DNA of 64,000 nucleotides from Solobacterium moorei (GCF_036323475.1 NZ_AP028934.1:62001-126000), one strand, 5' to 3'. Shown: positions 16,344 to 25,344, counted from the first letter of the stretch. Translations and numbers: made by a program. Notes: generated from the sequence alone by a model not told the origin.

Positions 16344-18419
16344 ATGCTAAATAAATTTCCAGAAAAATTAACACTTCTTCGAAAGCATTACGGTCTTTCA
16401 CAGGGTGATGTCGCAACAAAAATCAATGTGAAATTTACCGATTATATGAACTGGGAAAATGGCAACAGTATCCCATCAATATCAAATATTCGTAAGTTAT
16501 CAGTATTGTTTGGTGTTCCGGTTGAATCATTTATTGATAATCGAAAGGTAATTGAATTACCTGAGGTAAAGGTAGTGCCACAAGTACAGCCACAGCCTCA
16601 ACAACCAACAACAGAACAAAAGCCAGATGAAACTGTTAAGGCTGATACAGTCCATACGCAGAGAGTGAATTCTGTTAAGAACGACTTGGGTAGTACACGT
16701 GCAATGGATGCAGGTAAAATTAAGACAGCCGCAAAGGTTGCAGAACCAAAGGAACCTAAGAAAGAGGTCAGCCAAAAGAAGCGCAAGAAGATTTCTTATG
16801 CGATTATGGCAGGATGCTTAGTTGCGGTAGTGGTAGTTATTGCAATTATTCTTCGTTTTACAACAGGTGGTAAGTCAGGCTTTACGGTAGAAACTTCTGA
16901 ATTAAACCGCATTGCGGAAGGTGATACATATACATTATTTATCAACAAGAATAACTCTTTAGAAGTCTATGGTGATTTCCAATATAAGAATGAATTTCAG
17001 GATGTTGTACAGGTAAGTGCTTATGGAAGTCATGCGGTTGGCCTCAAGAAGGATGGTACAGTCGTAACAACTGATAAGAATGAGGAAGTTGCGAAGTGGA
17101 AGAATATTAAGGCTATCGCTGCTGGTAAAGACCACACTGTTGGTTTAACAAATGATGGTAAGGTTGTTTGTGCAGGTAGCGAGCTTGCATGTCAGGTAAG
17201 TGATTGGTCAGATGTAGATAGTATTTACGCTGGTGATGATGCCACATTTGCGATTATAAATGGACAGGTGAAAGTATCTGGTAACTCTGCAAACTTCAGT
17301 TCGATTAGCGATGCGAAGAAGTTAGCTGTTGGAGAATCACAAGTACTTGTATTAAAGAAAGATGGCAGTGTATCTGCTGTATCCCTAAAGGGGAGCAGTA
17401 CAAGTGATGTGTCTAGCTGGACTAAGATTTCATCAATCGCAGTTGGTAAAAACTATGTGGTTGGTGTGCATGAAGATGGCACAGTTAGTGTTGTTTCGGA
17501 TGATAAAGATTTAAAGGAAGCTGTTGGAGCTTGGACAGATGTGAAATACATCGCAGCGTATGATGATACACTCGTTGCCTTCAACCGTTCTGGTAAGATG
17601 TATGGTTATGGTGATAACTCCAGTAGCCAATATGAAAATTCATTCAAGACAGACGCAAAGCAACTATCACAAGTGAAGAATATTACATTTACAGTCACAA
17701 CAGCGAATGTAAATATCGCTTGGGATCCGGTTGAAAATGCGGATTACTATGAATTAACAGTTAATACGAATCCAATTACAGAACATAAGAATATTATTTC
17801 CAATAGTGATAGTATCGCATCCTCATCCTTAAAGGATGGAGAGACATATGTTGTAACAATCACAGCACATTCTAAGAAGGAAGATAAATATAAGACAAGT
17901 GAGAAGACTTCTATTAACTTTGCCTACAATGCAAAGACAGTACAGCTCAACTCACCAACAGATATTACTGCGACCGGCTTGCAGAATGCATGGCACTTTG
18001 CATGGTCACCAGTAGAGAATGCGGATAAGTATAACATCTCAATCGATGGAACAGTTGCGGCATCAAATGTAGAAGGAACATCTATTACAATTGATGGTAT
18101 CTCATTTGCGGAAGGTTCCGAACATGAGATTAGTATTACAGCTCTATCATCTAATCCTGCATACACAGAAAGTGTACCAACGAAGGCAAAGATGAAGTAT
18201 ACTATCAGCAAAGGTAAAATCAAGATCAATTTTGAAAAACCGGATGGTAGTAGTGCTGGTTCTAAGACATATGAATTAAATGTTGGTTCATACTATGCTC
18301 AAAACATCATCAAACCTAGTGATATTCCAGGTGGATTCAAACTAGCAGATGAGCAGACTACAGCAGAAGTTATGAATGGTCAGACAACAGAAGTAACGGT
18401 CAGATTACAGGCAAATTAA
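16344..18419 (+). CDS. XRE-type HTH protein with TM, RCC1-like and FN3-like regions
   Basis: 691 residues with an unusual order of parts. Residues 1-65 are an XRE/Cro-type helix-turn-helix (LRKHYGLSQGDVATKINVKF). 66-145 is a Pro/Gln- then Lys-rich linker. 151-171 is one membrane helix. About 185-440 contains degenerate repeats of the alpha-tubulin suppressor/RCC1 type (VGLKKDGTVV, VGLTNDGKVV, VLVLKKDGSV, VGVHEDGTVS, VAFNRSGKMYGYGDN). About 445-640 has two fibronectin-III-like domains. The HTH should be cytoplasmic and the propeller and FN3 region outside. It may link an outside signal to transcription, or the HTH may only bind a partner; neither is shown. The GYF-domain gene follows after 15 bp. 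Confidence 0.8.
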   Translation: MLNKFPEKLTLLRKHYGLSQGDVATKINVKFTDYMNWENGNSIPSISNIRKLSVLFGVPVESFIDNRKVIELPEVKVVPQVQPQPQQPTTEQKPDETVKADTVHTQRVNSVKNDLGSTRAMDAGKIKTAAKVAEPKEPKKEVSQKKRKKISYAIMAGCLVAVVVVIAIILRFTTGGKSGFTVETSELNRIAEGDTYTLFINKNNSLEVYGDFQYKNEFQDVVQVSAYGSHAVGLKKDGTVVTTDKNEEVAKWKNIKAIAAGKDHTVGLTNDGKVVCAGSELACQVSDWSDVDSIYAGDDATFAIINGQVKVSGNSANFSSISDAKKLAVGESQVLVLKKDGSVSAVSLKGSSTSDVSSWTKISSIAVGKNYVVGVHEDGTVSVVSDDKDLKEAVGAWTDVKYIAAYDDTLVAFNRSGKMYGYGDNSSSQYENSFKTDAKQLSQVKNITFTVTTANVNIAWDPVENADYYELTVNTNPITEHKNIISNSDSIASSSLKDGETYVVTITAHSKKEDKYKTSEKTSINFAYNAKTVQLNSPTDITATGLQNAWHFAWSPVENADKYNISIDGTVAASNVEGTSITIDGISFAEGSEHEISITALSSNPAYTESVPTKAKMKYTISKGKIKINFEKPDGSSAGSKTYELNVGSYYAQNIIKPSDIPGGFKLADEQTTAEVMNGQTTEVTVRLQAN

Positions 18420-18434
18420 GGCAAGGAGAAATAC

Positions 18435-18641
18435 ATGGACAGACTTTGGTATTACACAAAACGAGGTAGCACAGAAAAATTTGGCCCATTTACAGATGCT
18501 GAATTAGTGCAGTTCATCAAACAAGAAATTCTTTGCAAGGATGACTATATCTGGATGCCTGATTTGAAGAATTGGTTGGAAATATCAAATTCAATCTATG
18601 CAATCTATTTACCAGCTTCAGATACAACAGTAGAAATATAA
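18435..18641 (+). CDS. GYF_2 domain protein
   Basis: 68 residues, almost entirely one GYF_2 domain: WYYTKRGSTEKFGPFTDAEL, then the W-x(4)-LKNW segment (IWMPDLKNWLEI). GYF_2 domains are thought to bind peptides or partner proteins. No membrane segment. It lies 15 bp after the HTH/RCC1-like gene with AAGGAG upstream, so a joint function is plausible. The linker of the partner is proline-rich, and proline-rich peptides are ligands of GYF domains in eukaryotes; that link is speculative. Confidence 0.75.
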   Translation: MDRLWYYTKRGSTEKFGPFTDAELVQFIKQEILCKDDYIWMPDLKNWLEISNSIYAIYLPASDTTVEI

Positions 18642-18643
18642 AG

Positions 18644-18686
18644 AAAAGAATGTATTTGTAGGGAAGCCTATAAATACATTCTTTTA
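18644..18686. terminator. Bidirectional terminator
   Basis: AAAGAATGTATTTGTAGG pairs with CCTATAAATACATTCTTTT around a GAAG loop, with A-rich and T-rich flanks. It serves the GYF gene (+) and the ThrE gene (-). Confidence 0.85.
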
Positions 18687-18694
18687 TACATGCA

Positions 18695-19126
18695 TTATTT
18701 TCTGCGAATGTTATGAAGTGTAGTTGTTCCGATGATTGTACCAAGACTAAGTGCCACAAGAGATAACCCACAATCAAATGCCTGTATTTCTGCTAGTCTG
18801 ATATTACCTGTTACGATAGATGCAACCATGTAGTGGAACATGTCTCCAGGAATAAGTGGAATAATGGATGGATAGATAAAGTAAGCAGAAGGAACTTGAA
18901 GCTTACGTGACATAAATTCTCCATAGAGTGAAGCCGCAAGCGCAGAAATCAAAGTAATCACAAAATGATTCTGCACAAAACTGGAGAGTGTAACATTTAC
19001 AAGACGTACCAAGAATCCACCAAGACCTGCATACAATAACTTGTCTTTTCCGTGAATACCGAACGTTACGCTGAAGCCTAATGAAGCAGTAAAGGATAAT
19101 AGTAAAACTAAAATAGTATTTACCAT
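18695..19126 (-). CDS. Threonine/serine exporter, ThrE_2-type subunit
   Basis: 143 residues with four or five membrane helices, matching the small ThrE_2 (formerly DUF3815) half of two-component threonine/serine exporters; the SAYFIYPSIIPLIPGDMFHYMV segment is typical. It overlaps the ThrE_1-type gene by 7 bp on the same strand. Together they should form an inner-membrane amino-acid exporter. Confidence 0.85.
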   Translation of the reverse strand: MVNTILVLLLSFTASLGFSVTFGIHGKDKLLYAGLGGFLVRLVNVTLSSFVQNHFVITLISALAASLYGEFMSRKLQVPSAYFIYPSIIPLIPGDMFHYMVASIVTGNIRLAEIQAFDCGLSLVALSLGTIIGTTTLHNIRRK

Positions 19127-19899
19127 GCGCCTGCACCTCCCATTAGGATAACGGCGAAGTACATACCAGCTGCTAGAGATGCACTCTCTAAGAATACATT
19201 TAATAGTTGTAAAATACCGTTAAACTCATGTCCACAAATTAAGTTGCGGAATGCATTGACGAGAGGGATACCTGGGATCATGAGTAAACTGATAGAAATC
19301 AAAGTCCACTGTGTATCTGCAATCAATCCTACTTTAACTAACAAGAAGGATAGAACCGTACCCAAGAACATACTAACGATATTGTTGATAATCTTATCTG
19401 TACGTAGTCTTGAAAGAGCACGATTGATCCAGAATAAGCAGAATGATACAAGTGCAGTCGCAATCATATCACTAGGCTTACCACCGAGAATAAAGCATAC
19501 GCTGGTAATCGCTAATACCTGACATAACACAGTTGTTATGAGCTTATACTTCTTTGTGTTTTCAACTTGGTCTAGTATATTCTGTAACTGTTCAGTAGGA
19601 ATTGGGTGGTTGGCTACCTGATGCATAATGTTATTTAAAACACGTAAGTTTTCTAGATTGATTGATATTCCAGAAATATCTAATTGTTTTGTGTATGTAT
19701 TTCCATCCGTACCGCGGAAACATATACTAACGTATTGATGCGTCATAACGGTACTGAGTTCAGTTAACTGATACGCTTCAGCATTCTTTTCAATGGCATA
19801 TTCTACATGTTCAAGGGTTGAACCATTGGCAAGTAATGCTTGGGCTAGTTTTGCCAGGTAATTTAATACCTGTTCCATTTCTAAATGTGAGTTCATCAT
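19120..19899 (-). CDS. Threonine/serine exporter, ThrE_1-type subunit
   Basis: 259 residues of the ThrE_1/DUF1212 family. The soluble N-terminal domain (residues about 1-120, with LLANGSTLEHVEYAIEKNAEAY) precedes five membrane helices, including LISISLLMIPGIPLVNAFRNLICG, where the family has its conserved proline/asparagine motif. Its end overlaps the small partner gene. It is divergent from the cupin gene. Substrate assignment follows the family only. Confidence 0.87.
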   Translation of the reverse strand: MMNSHLEMEQVLNYLAKLAQALLANGSTLEHVEYAIEKNAEAYQLTELSTVMTHQYVSICFRGTDGNTYTKQLDISGISINLENLRVLNNIMHQVANHPIPTEQLQNILDQVENTKKYKLITTVLCQVLAITSVCFILGGKPSDMIATALVSFCLFWINRALSRLRTDKIINNIVSMFLGTVLSFLLVKVGLIADTQWTLISISLLMIPGIPLVNAFRNLICGHEFNGILQLLNVFLESASLAAGMYFAVILMGGAGAW

Positions 19900-20203
19900 T
19901 TTCTCCCTGTTTGGATACTAGTATATATTTATATTTTGATCGATGACAAGTGAAAGCTTAGAGATAGTAATTTCATGTTTATCGGTAGAACAATGCTATA
20001 GTAAAACAGGGTGATGAAATGAAAGAAAAAGTAGGTTTAGTTTACTCGATAGCACAGGATAACCCATGGGTAACAAGCTGACAAATGACGATGAGAAAAT
20101 AGTTAATGTCGGTGGAGCAATCATTGTGAAAACCAATATTCCAGTAGGAATCAAAACAGATCAAGGAACTATTTATACGGAAATCATGATAGGAGAAAAT
20201 AGT

Positions 20204-20530
20204 ATGATGAATAACGCAATAAAACCAGGTGAAGTATTTGGATTAAAGGATTTAGTACCATACCAAGATGGTAAGATTGTAAACATGGATGTTGCACACA
20301 ACGAAAAGATGAAGTTTGTTGTGATGGCATTCGATGCAGGAACAGGCTTATCTGAACACGCAGCTCCAGGAGAAGCGTTAGTATTTGCCTTAGATGGTAG
20401 TGCTACAATTATTTATGAAGGTGTAGCACATGAAATTCATGCAGGTGAACAGTTCTGTTTTGCAAAGGGTGGATTACACGCAGTAACTGCAACAGAAAAG
20501 TTCAAGATGGCTTTACTATTAACTTTATAA
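20204..20530 (+). CDS. Cupin-domain protein
   Basis: 108 residues from ATG 20204. Single cupin barrel (HNEKMKFVVMAFDAGTGLSEHAAPGEALVF, then AGEQFCFAKGGLHAV), with His residues placed for metal binding. AGGAG (20191-20195) sits 8 bp before this ATG. The frame is open back to ATG 20066, adding 46 residues (VNVGGAIIVKTNIPVGIKTD), but no ribosome site precedes 20066. A short upstream frame starts at ATG 20019 behind AGGGTGATGA, overlaps 20066 and stops at 20081. So the 5' part may be a frameshifted gene or fusion. The protein was followed by a terminator now split by an IS. Confidence 0.8.
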   Translation: MMNNAIKPGEVFGLKDLVPYQDGKIVNMDVAHNEKMKFVVMAFDAGTGLSEHAAPGEALVFALDGSATIIYEGVAHEIHAGEQFCFAKGGLHAVTATEKFKMALLLTL

Positions 20531-20537
20531 GAAAGAT

Positions 20538-20551
20538 AAAATGTCTCACTG
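20538..20551 (+). terminator. Left arm of terminator split by IS3
   Basis: AAAATGTCTCA (20538-20548) is complementary (one G-T pair) to TGAGGCATTTT (24087-24097), which is followed by a T-rich stretch. With 20552-24083 removed this is an 11-bp hairpin with a short loop directly after the cupin gene. It is the second terminator in the window with an IS in its loop. Confidence 0.75.
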
Positions 20552-21489
20552 TGAAGTGAACCCCAAAAGTTGGACAACAACTTAGGAGGTTCATTTTTAT
20601 TATGAAATTTACATTTGAAGACAAGGTACAAATCTACAAGGAACGAAAACTTGGAACCACATTTTCTAAGCTCCAGTTAAAATGGAAAATGCAAAAATCT
20701 AAAATTGAATATATTGTTAGGCTAGTTGATAAACATGGATTGGATATTCTACGTCATATTCATCATGATTATTCTATCCAATTTAAAGAAGCAGCCATCT
20801 ATAGAGTATTGACTCTTCATAAGTCAATAATGAGCGTATCAATAGACTTAGGGTTGTCTACCGATAGTCTTCTCTTTCGATGGATTAAAGAATATAAAGA
20901 AAATGGATATAATGTCGTTGTAAGGAAGCGAGGACGACATGCCAAAGAAGAAAACAATCGAGGAGCTGGAGAAAGAAAACAAGCTCCTACGCGAGCAGAA
21001 CTTGAGGCTATTAATAGAGAACGAATTCATAAAAAAATTAGATGCCTTAGTTACGGAAAGAGAAAAGAGAGAAAAGAAGAAATAGTTAGGGCGATATCGG
21101 AACTAAGGCAAGAACTACATGTACCTGTTGGATATATCATCCAAACGATAAATACCAGTACACAATTGTCTTATCATATCAGCCGTTCTGACTACTATTA
21201 TTGGAAAGACAAACAAGACAGTGATTTCAAATATGATGATGTAATGAATGACATCATCAATGTTTTCTATACCCATAAGAGAAGATACGGATATCGACGT
21301 ATTTATCTGGAAATCAGAAAGCTGTATCCAACGATCAATCGTAAGACGATACAAAGGCTTATGCATAAGATGAGTCTATTTGGAAATACACCTAAAGCTA
21401 AATACAAATCATACAAAGGCAATATGAATGGTACAGTAGAGAATCACTTACTAGAAAAGGTAGTTGATGAAGAGAATCACATTACCTAT

Positions 21490-21521
21490 TACAAGCGCAA
21501 CTTCTTACAAGCGCAACTTCT
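21490..21521 (+). repeat. 16-bp tandem duplication inside IS3 orfB
   Basis: Two head-to-tail copies of TACAAGCGCAACTTCT. Deleting one copy restores the transposase frame through TYYKRNFSTSTVNEKW. This is a direct cause of gene loss. Confidence 0.9.
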
Positions 21522-21637
21522 CTACAAGTACAGTTAACGAGAAATGGACAACAGATGTATCAGAGTTCCACATCACTGCAGGCAAGCTGTATCTATCACC
21601 TATTCTCGACATGCATAATAGAGAAATTATATCTTGG

Positions 21638-21690
21638 AATATATCTAATAATCCAAACTATGAGCAGATTGCCAATATGCTTGATATCGC
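21638..21690 (+). repeat. 53-bp target duplication of IS1634, left copy
   Basis: Positions 21638-21690 and 23662-23714 are identical over 53 bp and flank the IS1634-type element; both encode NISNNPNYEQIANMLDIA of the IS3 transposase. Long variable duplications are a known property of IS1634-family elements. Confidence 0.92.
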
Positions 21691-21838
21691 GGGAGTTTTA
21701 CAGTTGTAATTTAACAAGATAATGAATAAACCCTTTATTGATGGTGGATATCCATCTTTTTTTGTTGTCAAAATTTATGTATTTTTATGTAGTGTGGTGG
21801 TGTGCTTTGTGTTATAATATTGATAGAGGTGATCTTGT

Positions 21839-23563
21839 ATGTTTCTACATATACTGAAAGACAGACAATACGAAAGACTCTACATCCGCCATTCCGTTCG
21901 TAAAGGGAATGGTGTCCGTTCCGAGAACGTCAAAAGCCTTGGACGCATAGACTCGCTCATGAAGGAAATGAATCTTTCTAGGAAACAGGTATTGGAGTGG
22001 GCACAAAAGCAGGTAGACCAAATGAACGACTCTCCTTCTGCTCCTCCTGTACTATTATCATTGTTTCCTGACAAGAAGATAGTTATGGATGAACAGCGTT
22101 CCTTCCATGCAGGATATCTATTCTTACAGTCCATCTATTACGGTCTAAAGATGAAGAACGTGTTCCGTACCATATCATCACATGGCAGATTTGATTTCGA
22201 CATTGATGCGATATGTTCAGACCTTGTCTATGCACGCATACTGGATCCCGGAAGCAAACTTTCCTCATATAAGACGGCATCTTCCTTTCTAGAGCAGCCA
22301 AAGTATGAATTGCATGATGTGTATCGTGCACTAGGAACGCTATCTAAGGAGATGGACCATATATTGGCAGAAGTATACAAGAACAGCAATCATATCCTAA
22401 AGAGAAATAACAGTGTCCTATATTATGACTGTACGAACTACTACTTCGAGATCGAAGAAGAGGATGGCTTCAGACAATATGGCAAAAGTAAGGAGCACCG
22501 TCCTAGCCCTATCGTACAGATGGGACTGTTCATGGATGGCGATGGCATTCCTCTGACGTTCGACCTCTTTGAAGGTGCAAGCAACGAACAACCATCCATG
22601 AGACCTCTAGAGCAAAAGATCATACGGGATTTTGGTTTCCAGAGATTCGTTATATGTACAGATGGAGGTCTAGGATCAGAAAACAACCGACTGTTCAACG
22701 ACATCGAAGGACGTGCATTCATTTGTACGCAATCGCTCAAGAAGCTAAACCGCAAGAAACGCGAGGAAGCGATGTCGAACCAAAGATGGAAACGTCTGAA
22801 GGATGGAGCGACAGTTGATATCGAAGAGATACAGAGAGAACCATACAAGCATATCGATGACATCTATTACAAAGAAGAGCCATATGGCACCAAGAAGGTA
22901 GCTGGTCAATTGATGATCGTCACCTATTCACCAAGATATGCGACATATCAAAAAGAGATACGGGATTCACAGATTGCACGTGCAGAGTCCATGGTAGACA
23001 AAGGCTCTATCCAAAAGCAAAGAAGAAACCCAAACGATCCTGCAAGATTCGTAAGGGTCACAGCTACCACATCAGATGGAGAAATCGCATCCGAGGAGCA
23101 CTATGCGATAGACCAGGACAAGATCGATAGTGAAGCGATGTATGATGGCTTCTATGCCATCTGTACCGACCTGGTAAATGACAAGATAGAAGACATCCTA
23201 AAGGTCAGCGAAGGAAGATGGCAAATAGAGGAAGCATTCCGCATCATGAAGACAGACTTTGAAGCAAGACCTGTATATGTCAGAAAGAAGGACAGCATCC
23301 GTGCACACTTCCTGATATGTTATCTGGCCCTACTGATCTTCCGCATCCTAGAAAAGAAGTTAGGTCCAAGCTATACATCATCAGAACTGATTACTACATT
23401 GAGAGAATACAAGCTATTGAAGGTAAACGGACAAGGATACATACCGGAATATAAGCGAACAAAGATAACGGATCATCTACATAAAGAATTTGGATTCTGT
23501 ACGGATACAGAGATCGTTCCAACAGGAACCATGAGAAAGATCATATCTGAAACGAAAAAATAG
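21839..23563 (+). CDS. IS1634-family transposase, copy 1
   Basis: 574 residues, IS4-like DDE transposase of the IS1634 group. Recognisable parts: an N-terminal region with GRIDSLMKEMNLSRKQ, the catalytic VLYYDCTNYYFEIEEEDG block (first Asp), FVICTDGGLGSENN (second Asp) and EGRWQIEEAFRIMKTDF (YREK-like Glu region). GAGGTGATC precedes ATG 21839. Intact and identical in sequence to the protein at 43055-44779. A hairpin near 23590-23640 (AAATGCCAGAAACC with GGTTTATGGCATTTTTT) ends it. Confidence 0.95.
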   Translation: MFLHILKDRQYERLYIRHSVRKGNGVRSENVKSLGRIDSLMKEMNLSRKQVLEWAQKQVDQMNDSPSAPPVLLSLFPDKKIVMDEQRSFHAGYLFLQSIYYGLKMKNVFRTISSHGRFDFDIDAICSDLVYARILDPGSKLSSYKTASSFLEQPKYELHDVYRALGTLSKEMDHILAEVYKNSNHILKRNNSVLYYDCTNYYFEIEEEDGFRQYGKSKEHRPSPIVQMGLFMDGDGIPLTFDLFEGASNEQPSMRPLEQKIIRDFGFQRFVICTDGGLGSENNRLFNDIEGRAFICTQSLKKLNRKKREEAMSNQRWKRLKDGATVDIEEIQREPYKHIDDIYYKEEPYGTKKVAGQLMIVTYSPRYATYQKEIRDSQIARAESMVDKGSIQKQRRNPNDPARFVRVTATTSDGEIASEEHYAIDQDKIDSEAMYDGFYAICTDLVNDKIEDILKVSEGRWQIEEAFRIMKTDFEARPVYVRKKDSIRAHFLICYLALLIFRILEKKLGPSYTSSELITTLREYKLLKVNGQGYIPEYKRTKITDHLHKEFGFCTDTEIVPTGTMRKIISETKK

Positions 23564-23595
23564 AATCCCACACTACACAGATCAACAAAACGAAA

Positions 23596-23639
23596 ATGCC
23601 AGAAACCCTTTCTACATCGTGGTTTATGGCATTTTTTAC
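23596..23639 (+). terminator. Terminator at the right end of IS1634 copy 1
   Basis: AAAATGCCAGAAACC (about 23592) pairs with GGTTTATGGCATTTTTT (ends about 23639): an intrinsic terminator just inside the right end. The same hairpin occurs in copy 2 at about 44808-44855. Confidence 0.7.
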
Positions 23640-23661
23640 ATTTATAACTGTCAAAGATGGG

Positions 23662-24051
23662 AATATATCTAATAATCCAAACTATGAGCAGATTGCCAAT
23701 ATGCTTGATATCGCATTTCATAGATATCCAAATATAGAAGGACTGATATTCCATTCTGATCAAGGATGGCAATATCAAATGAATCAATACCATAAGGCTC
23801 TACATGAACACGGGGTCATCCAATCGATGTCTCGCAAAGGAAATTGCCTAGATAATTGTGTAATGGAGAACTTCTTTGGAAAGATGAAGAATGAGATGTT
23901 CTACGGACATGAATATGAGTTCCATACATTGGAAGAATTGAAATGTGCCATGGAAGAATACATACACTATTACAACGAAGAAAGAATACAGACAAAATTA
24001 AAAGGCCTAACCCCTTGTCAGGCAAGGAATCAAGCCTTATCATGTCGGTAA
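23662..24051 (+). pseudogene. IS3-family transposase orfB, 3' part
   Basis: Begins with the right copy of the 53-bp duplication and continues the DDE domain: IFHSDQGWQYQ (second Asp), MSRKGNCLDNCVMENFFGKMKNE (Glu) and the C-terminal YIHYYNEERIQTKLKGLTPCQ. It is separated from its 5' part by the IS1634 element, so it is not a functional gene. Confidence 0.92.
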
Positions 24052-24111
24052 ATTAACGTGTCCAAGAAATTGGGTTCACTTCATGATGAGGCATTTTTAT
24101 TTAGGTAAAAA

Positions 24112-24155
24112 GAAAACTGTACTTTCTATTATAGAAAAACAGAAAGTGCAGTGAG
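24112..24155 (-). terminator. Terminator overlapping the SanA-like gene end
   Basis: On the minus strand ACTGCACTTTCTG pairs with AGAAAGTACAGT and runs into TTTTCTTTTT. The upstream arm lies inside the last codons of the gene. Confidence 0.65.
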
Positions 24156-25181
24156 AAAGAAACCTACAAATATAAACCAACCTAATATATATCCTTTTAA
24201 ATAATGCTTACATAACGCAATATATTCACGAATCATTGCGCTTGGCCAGAAGTAGAATGCGATAGGAGCACCGATACCGATTGCTGGAATATCTAATGAG
24301 CGACAAAGCAGAAGTGCACGATAGACATGGAAGTTGGAAGTAACTACTGCAATACGCATTCGACCGCCTCTACGCTTGATGATTTCATACGAATTACGCA
24401 TATTTTGGAATGTATTAACACTCTTATCTTCCATAATAATTTGATGATTTTTAATCCCTTTATCGATTAGATATGTACGCATGGCTTCGGCTTCAGATAC
24501 TTTTTCATCAGAGCCTTGGCCACCAGAAACAACGATATAACAGGATGATACGGATTTATTAAATACGCGAATCGCTTTATCGAGACGATTGGCAAGAAGC
24601 TTCGTTGGTCTTAATCCATCGATTAAGCCAGCACCTAGGACAACAACGTAGTCAAAATCAACATGTCGAGGAAGTAGCTGGATAAACATGGAATAGAACA
24701 TGAATGCTACAAATACAAGTGAGATATATAAGACACTGAATCCAAACCCCATTTTAAGCATAGTAGAGAAATCTTGTATTAAATGAGTCGAGTGATCCAT
24801 AAGATTGTTTGTGGCAGTAATCAAAGATGTAAATAAATAAAATTCACCAGCAAGAATAAAGATGCCAAACGCTATGGATAGAAAACTTGTAATATGGAAT
24901 CCTTCCTTTAGAAGCATCTGTACACTGTTCACCATCAATAAGAATGGAATGATGAATATCAAGAACATAAATGTAGTAATAAATATAATTGAGTATATTG
25001 TTGCAATTTTAAAGACAGCTGAATATTTTACCGACCAGACAAAGAGTGCCATCAATAATATTAATAGGAACACGGCATTTCGAAAGCGTCTAGAATCCTT
25101 GAAGAAGGAGTATAAGAATATCGCAAGTGTGACGATCACCATAAATTCTGATGAAAGGATATAATGCATGAGTTTAAACAT
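24129..25181 (-). CDS. SanA/ElyC/YdcF-type membrane protein (DUF218)
   Basis: 350 residues. Residues about 1-170 hold five membrane helices. The DUF218 domain follows, with DYVVVLGAGLIDGLRPTKLLANRLDKAI (about 175-202), the VVSGGQGSDEKVSEAEAMRTYL block and VVTSNFHVYRALLL. A last hydrophobic segment ends the protein. Family members act in envelope or peptidoglycan metabolism (SanA/ElyC) but the reaction is unknown. The ribosome site is weak. No partner gene on this strand. Confidence 0.85.
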   Translation of the reverse strand: MFKLMHYILSSEFMVIVTLAIFLYSFFKDSRRFRNAVFLLILLMALFVWSVKYSAVFKIATIYSIIFITTFMFLIFIIPFLLMVNSVQMLLKEGFHITSFLSIAFGIFILAGEFYLFTSLITATNNLMDHSTHLIQDFSTMLKMGFGFSVLYISLVFVAFMFYSMFIQLLPRHVDFDYVVVLGAGLIDGLRPTKLLANRLDKAIRVFNKSVSSCYIVVSGGQGSDEKVSEAEAMRTYLIDKGIKNHQIIMEDKSVNTFQNMRNSYEIIKRRGGRMRIAVVTSNFHVYRALLLCRSLDIPAIGIGAPIAFYFWPSAMIREYIALCKHYLKGYILGWFIFVGFFLTALSVFL

Positions 25182-25333
25182 GGGAAAATAATATCATAAA
25201 ATGTTCATTATGAGGAAATTGTCAGGAATAAATATAAGTATTTATGAAACAATATTTCGAAGACTACAAGAAAAATAAATAGGATTTAATTAGATATGCC
25301 AGTATTGTACTTTTAAGGTTTCTAGAAGTACGC

Positions 25334-25339
25334 TATAAT
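25334..25339 (+). promoter_or_regulatory. -10 element of the cysS T-box transcript
   Basis: TATAAT at 25334-25339, just ahead of the T-box leader. The -35 (about 25311-25316, TTTTAA) is weak. Confidence 0.5.
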
Positions 25340-25344
25340 CAAAT

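Larger units (their letters stand above)
20602..21690 (+). pseudogene. IS3-family transposase orfA/orfB, 5' part, disrupted
   Basis: Residues 1-110 of the first frame are an orfA with two helix-turn-helix regions. The expected leucine-zipper tail (KTIEELEKENKLLREQN) is found in a different frame (20939-21085, stop TAG), so a base has been lost near 20937. The orfB part resumes in the first frame (SYHISRSDYYYWKD, YGYRRIYLEI) until a tandem copy of TACAAGCGCAACTTCT (21490-21505, 21506-21521) shifts it to a stop at 21537. The DDE domain continues in another frame (STVNEKWTTDVSEF) up to the IS1634 insertion. Originally one IS150-like orfA-orfB pair. Confidence 0.88.
21691..23661 (+). mobile_element. 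IS1634-family element, copy 1
   Basis: 1971 bp between the two copies of the 53-bp duplication. The ends GGGAGTTTTACAGTTGTAA and (reverse complement of the right end) CCCATCTTTGACAGTTATAA are imperfect inverted repeats sharing ACAGTT-TAA. From 21757 to its right end (1905 bp) it appears identical to the second copy (42973-44877), so one is a very recent copy of the other or both came from one source. Confidence 0.92.
20552..24083 (+). mobile_element. Decayed IS3/IS150-type element, split by IS1634
   Basis: Ends TGAAGTGAACCCC (from 20552) and its partner GGGTTCACTTCA (to 24083) are inverted repeats. Inside are the two reading frames of an IS3-family transposase, interrupted at 21690/23662 by an IS1634-type element. 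Besides that insertion it carries a frameshift near 20937 and a 16-bp tandem duplication at 21490-21521, so it cannot make transposase. No clear short target duplication was found. Confidence 0.88.

Noticed and set aside
21556-23840. CRISPR-like interpretation of the long direct repeats
   Set aside because: There are only two copies, flanking one element and encoding transposase residues, so they are a target duplication.
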